From: Pseudomonadota bacterium
GTDB lineage: Bacteria > Pseudomonadota > Alphaproteobacteria > Rhizobiales > Afifellaceae
Assembly: GCA_023417735.1 (NCBI GenBank)
Contig: JAEZEK010000191.1
Coordinates: 1 to 5,008 of the forward strand
Direction of reading: 5' to 3'
DNA length: 5,008 bases
The position numbers and the translations under genes were made by a program. Position 1 is the first letter of the stretch. The number at the start of each line of letters is the position of its first letter. This document shows positions 4,605 through 5,008 of the stretch, piece after piece. The notes below the pieces were generated by a model. It was not told where the DNA came from. It was given only the letters and a program-made list of their open reading frames with translations, and ran no database searches.

Positions 4605-5008
4605 TAGGCGGTCTCGCCTTCGAGCGCCCTGGCGATGCCGGCCGCCCTTTCGGCCTCCTCCGGCGTGTTCACGTTGTAGAACGGGTCGATCTCCTCGCCG
4701 GCCGCCGCGATCGTCTCGAAGGGGACGTTCAGGCGGACGTGCCGGTCGGTGAAAGCGAGGATCTTGCCGCTCTCGCCGCTCCTCAGGAAGGCCTCGAGCG
4801 CGTCGGCGAGCGCGATCGGCCACAGGCCGAACACCGGATGCGTGCCGTCGGGCGAGGCGGCGAGGGCGATCGTGTCCTCGTCCCGTCCGCATCCCTCCGA
4901 CAGCCGCGCCACCAGGTTGCGGGGAAAGAACGGCGTGTCGCCGGCGACGCTCACGATGAAACGCGCCGCGGGCATCGCCAGTTCGGCCCAGCGCATGCCG
5001 GCCAGCAC
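4604..5008 (-). CDS. mobA: Molybdenum cofactor guanylyltransferase MobA (C-terminal part)
   Basis: The last 134 residues are present; the gene enters from the right edge, so its start and the N-terminal GTP-binding loop (LAGGxxxRMGxDK) are not visible. The family is about 195-210 residues long, so roughly 60-75 are missing. Visible motifs, numbered from the first codon in the window: VAGDTPFFP (21-29), which corresponds to the metal-binding DTPxxP of MobA; HPVFGLWPIALADAL (57-71), the conserved H-P-x-x-G/A-L substrate region; and DPFYNVNTPEE (108-118), the F-x-N-x-N-T-P-E/D signature near the C-terminus. MobA transfers GMP from GTP to Mo-molybdopterin to form Mo-bis-MGD in the cytoplasm. The stop codon TAA overlaps the mobB ATG by one base. 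The mobA-mobB-moeA order fits a dedicated cofactor operon, of which these are the last three genes seen before the transporter block. Confidence 0.95.
   Translation of the reverse strand: MLAGMRWAELAMPAARFIVSVAGDTPFFPRNLVARLSEGCGRDEDTIALAASPDGTHPVFGLWPIALADALEAFLRSGESGKILAFTDRHVRLNVPFETIAAAGEEIDPFYNVNTPEEAERAAGIARALEGETA

Noticed and set aside
4605..4892. Upstream extension of the mobB frame
   Set aside because: It reads through the mobA gene out of frame and is Arg-rich noise; the ATG at 4604 directly precedes the P-loop strand.

Overview
The window reads as an ordinary chromosomal stretch of a high-GC proteobacterium, most likely an alphaproteobacterium of the Hyphomicrobiales (Rhizobiales) type. 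This rests on the strong G/C third-position bias, the character of the MoeA protein, and the compact mobA-mobB-moeA order. The lineage is inferred from style, not from a marker gene. All six genes lie on the minus strand, so transcription runs from high to low coordinates. I see no RNA genes, mobile elements, CRISPR arrays or phage genes.

Right-hand block (5008 down to 2813): a tightly packed molybdenum-cofactor cluster. It holds the C-terminal part of mobA (molybdenum cofactor guanylyltransferase, running off the window edge), mobB (P-loop adaptor protein) and moeA (molybdopterin molybdenumtransferase). mobA and mobB share one base (TAATG) and mobB and moeA overlap by 8 bases, so translation is probably coupled. 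MoeA inserts molybdate into molybdopterin-AMP. MobA, helped by MobB, then adds GMP to give the bis-MGD cofactor used by DMSO-reductase-family enzymes such as nitrate reductases and formate dehydrogenases.

Middle block (2672 down to 390): a polar/basic amino acid ABC uptake operon. It encodes a periplasmic binding protein of the HisJ/ArgT (LAO)/AotJ type, then a HisQ-type and a HisM-type inner-membrane permease. The two permease genes overlap by 4 bases (GTGA). The 61-base gap between the binding protein and the first permease carries a very stable GC hairpin with a UNCG-type tetraloop. It sits where hisJ-hisQ and malE-malF operons carry expression-setting hairpins, and its arms can form mutually exclusive alternative stems, one of which reaches the ribosome-binding region of the permease. 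No ATPase gene is present in the window, which is unusual for a transporter of this class.

Left-hand end (328 down to 1): the N-terminal 109 residues of an NAD(P)-dependent oxidoreductase of the 3-hydroxyisobutyrate dehydrogenase family. It follows the transporter after a 61-base gap, with a strong ribosome-binding site and a possible promoter of its own.

The 140-base gap between moeA and the transporter has a perfect GC palindrome and a weak promoter-like element, but no recognisable rho-independent terminator. Nothing here looks like an undescribed system. The most interesting signal is the alternating-stem RNA structure between the binding protein and permease genes.
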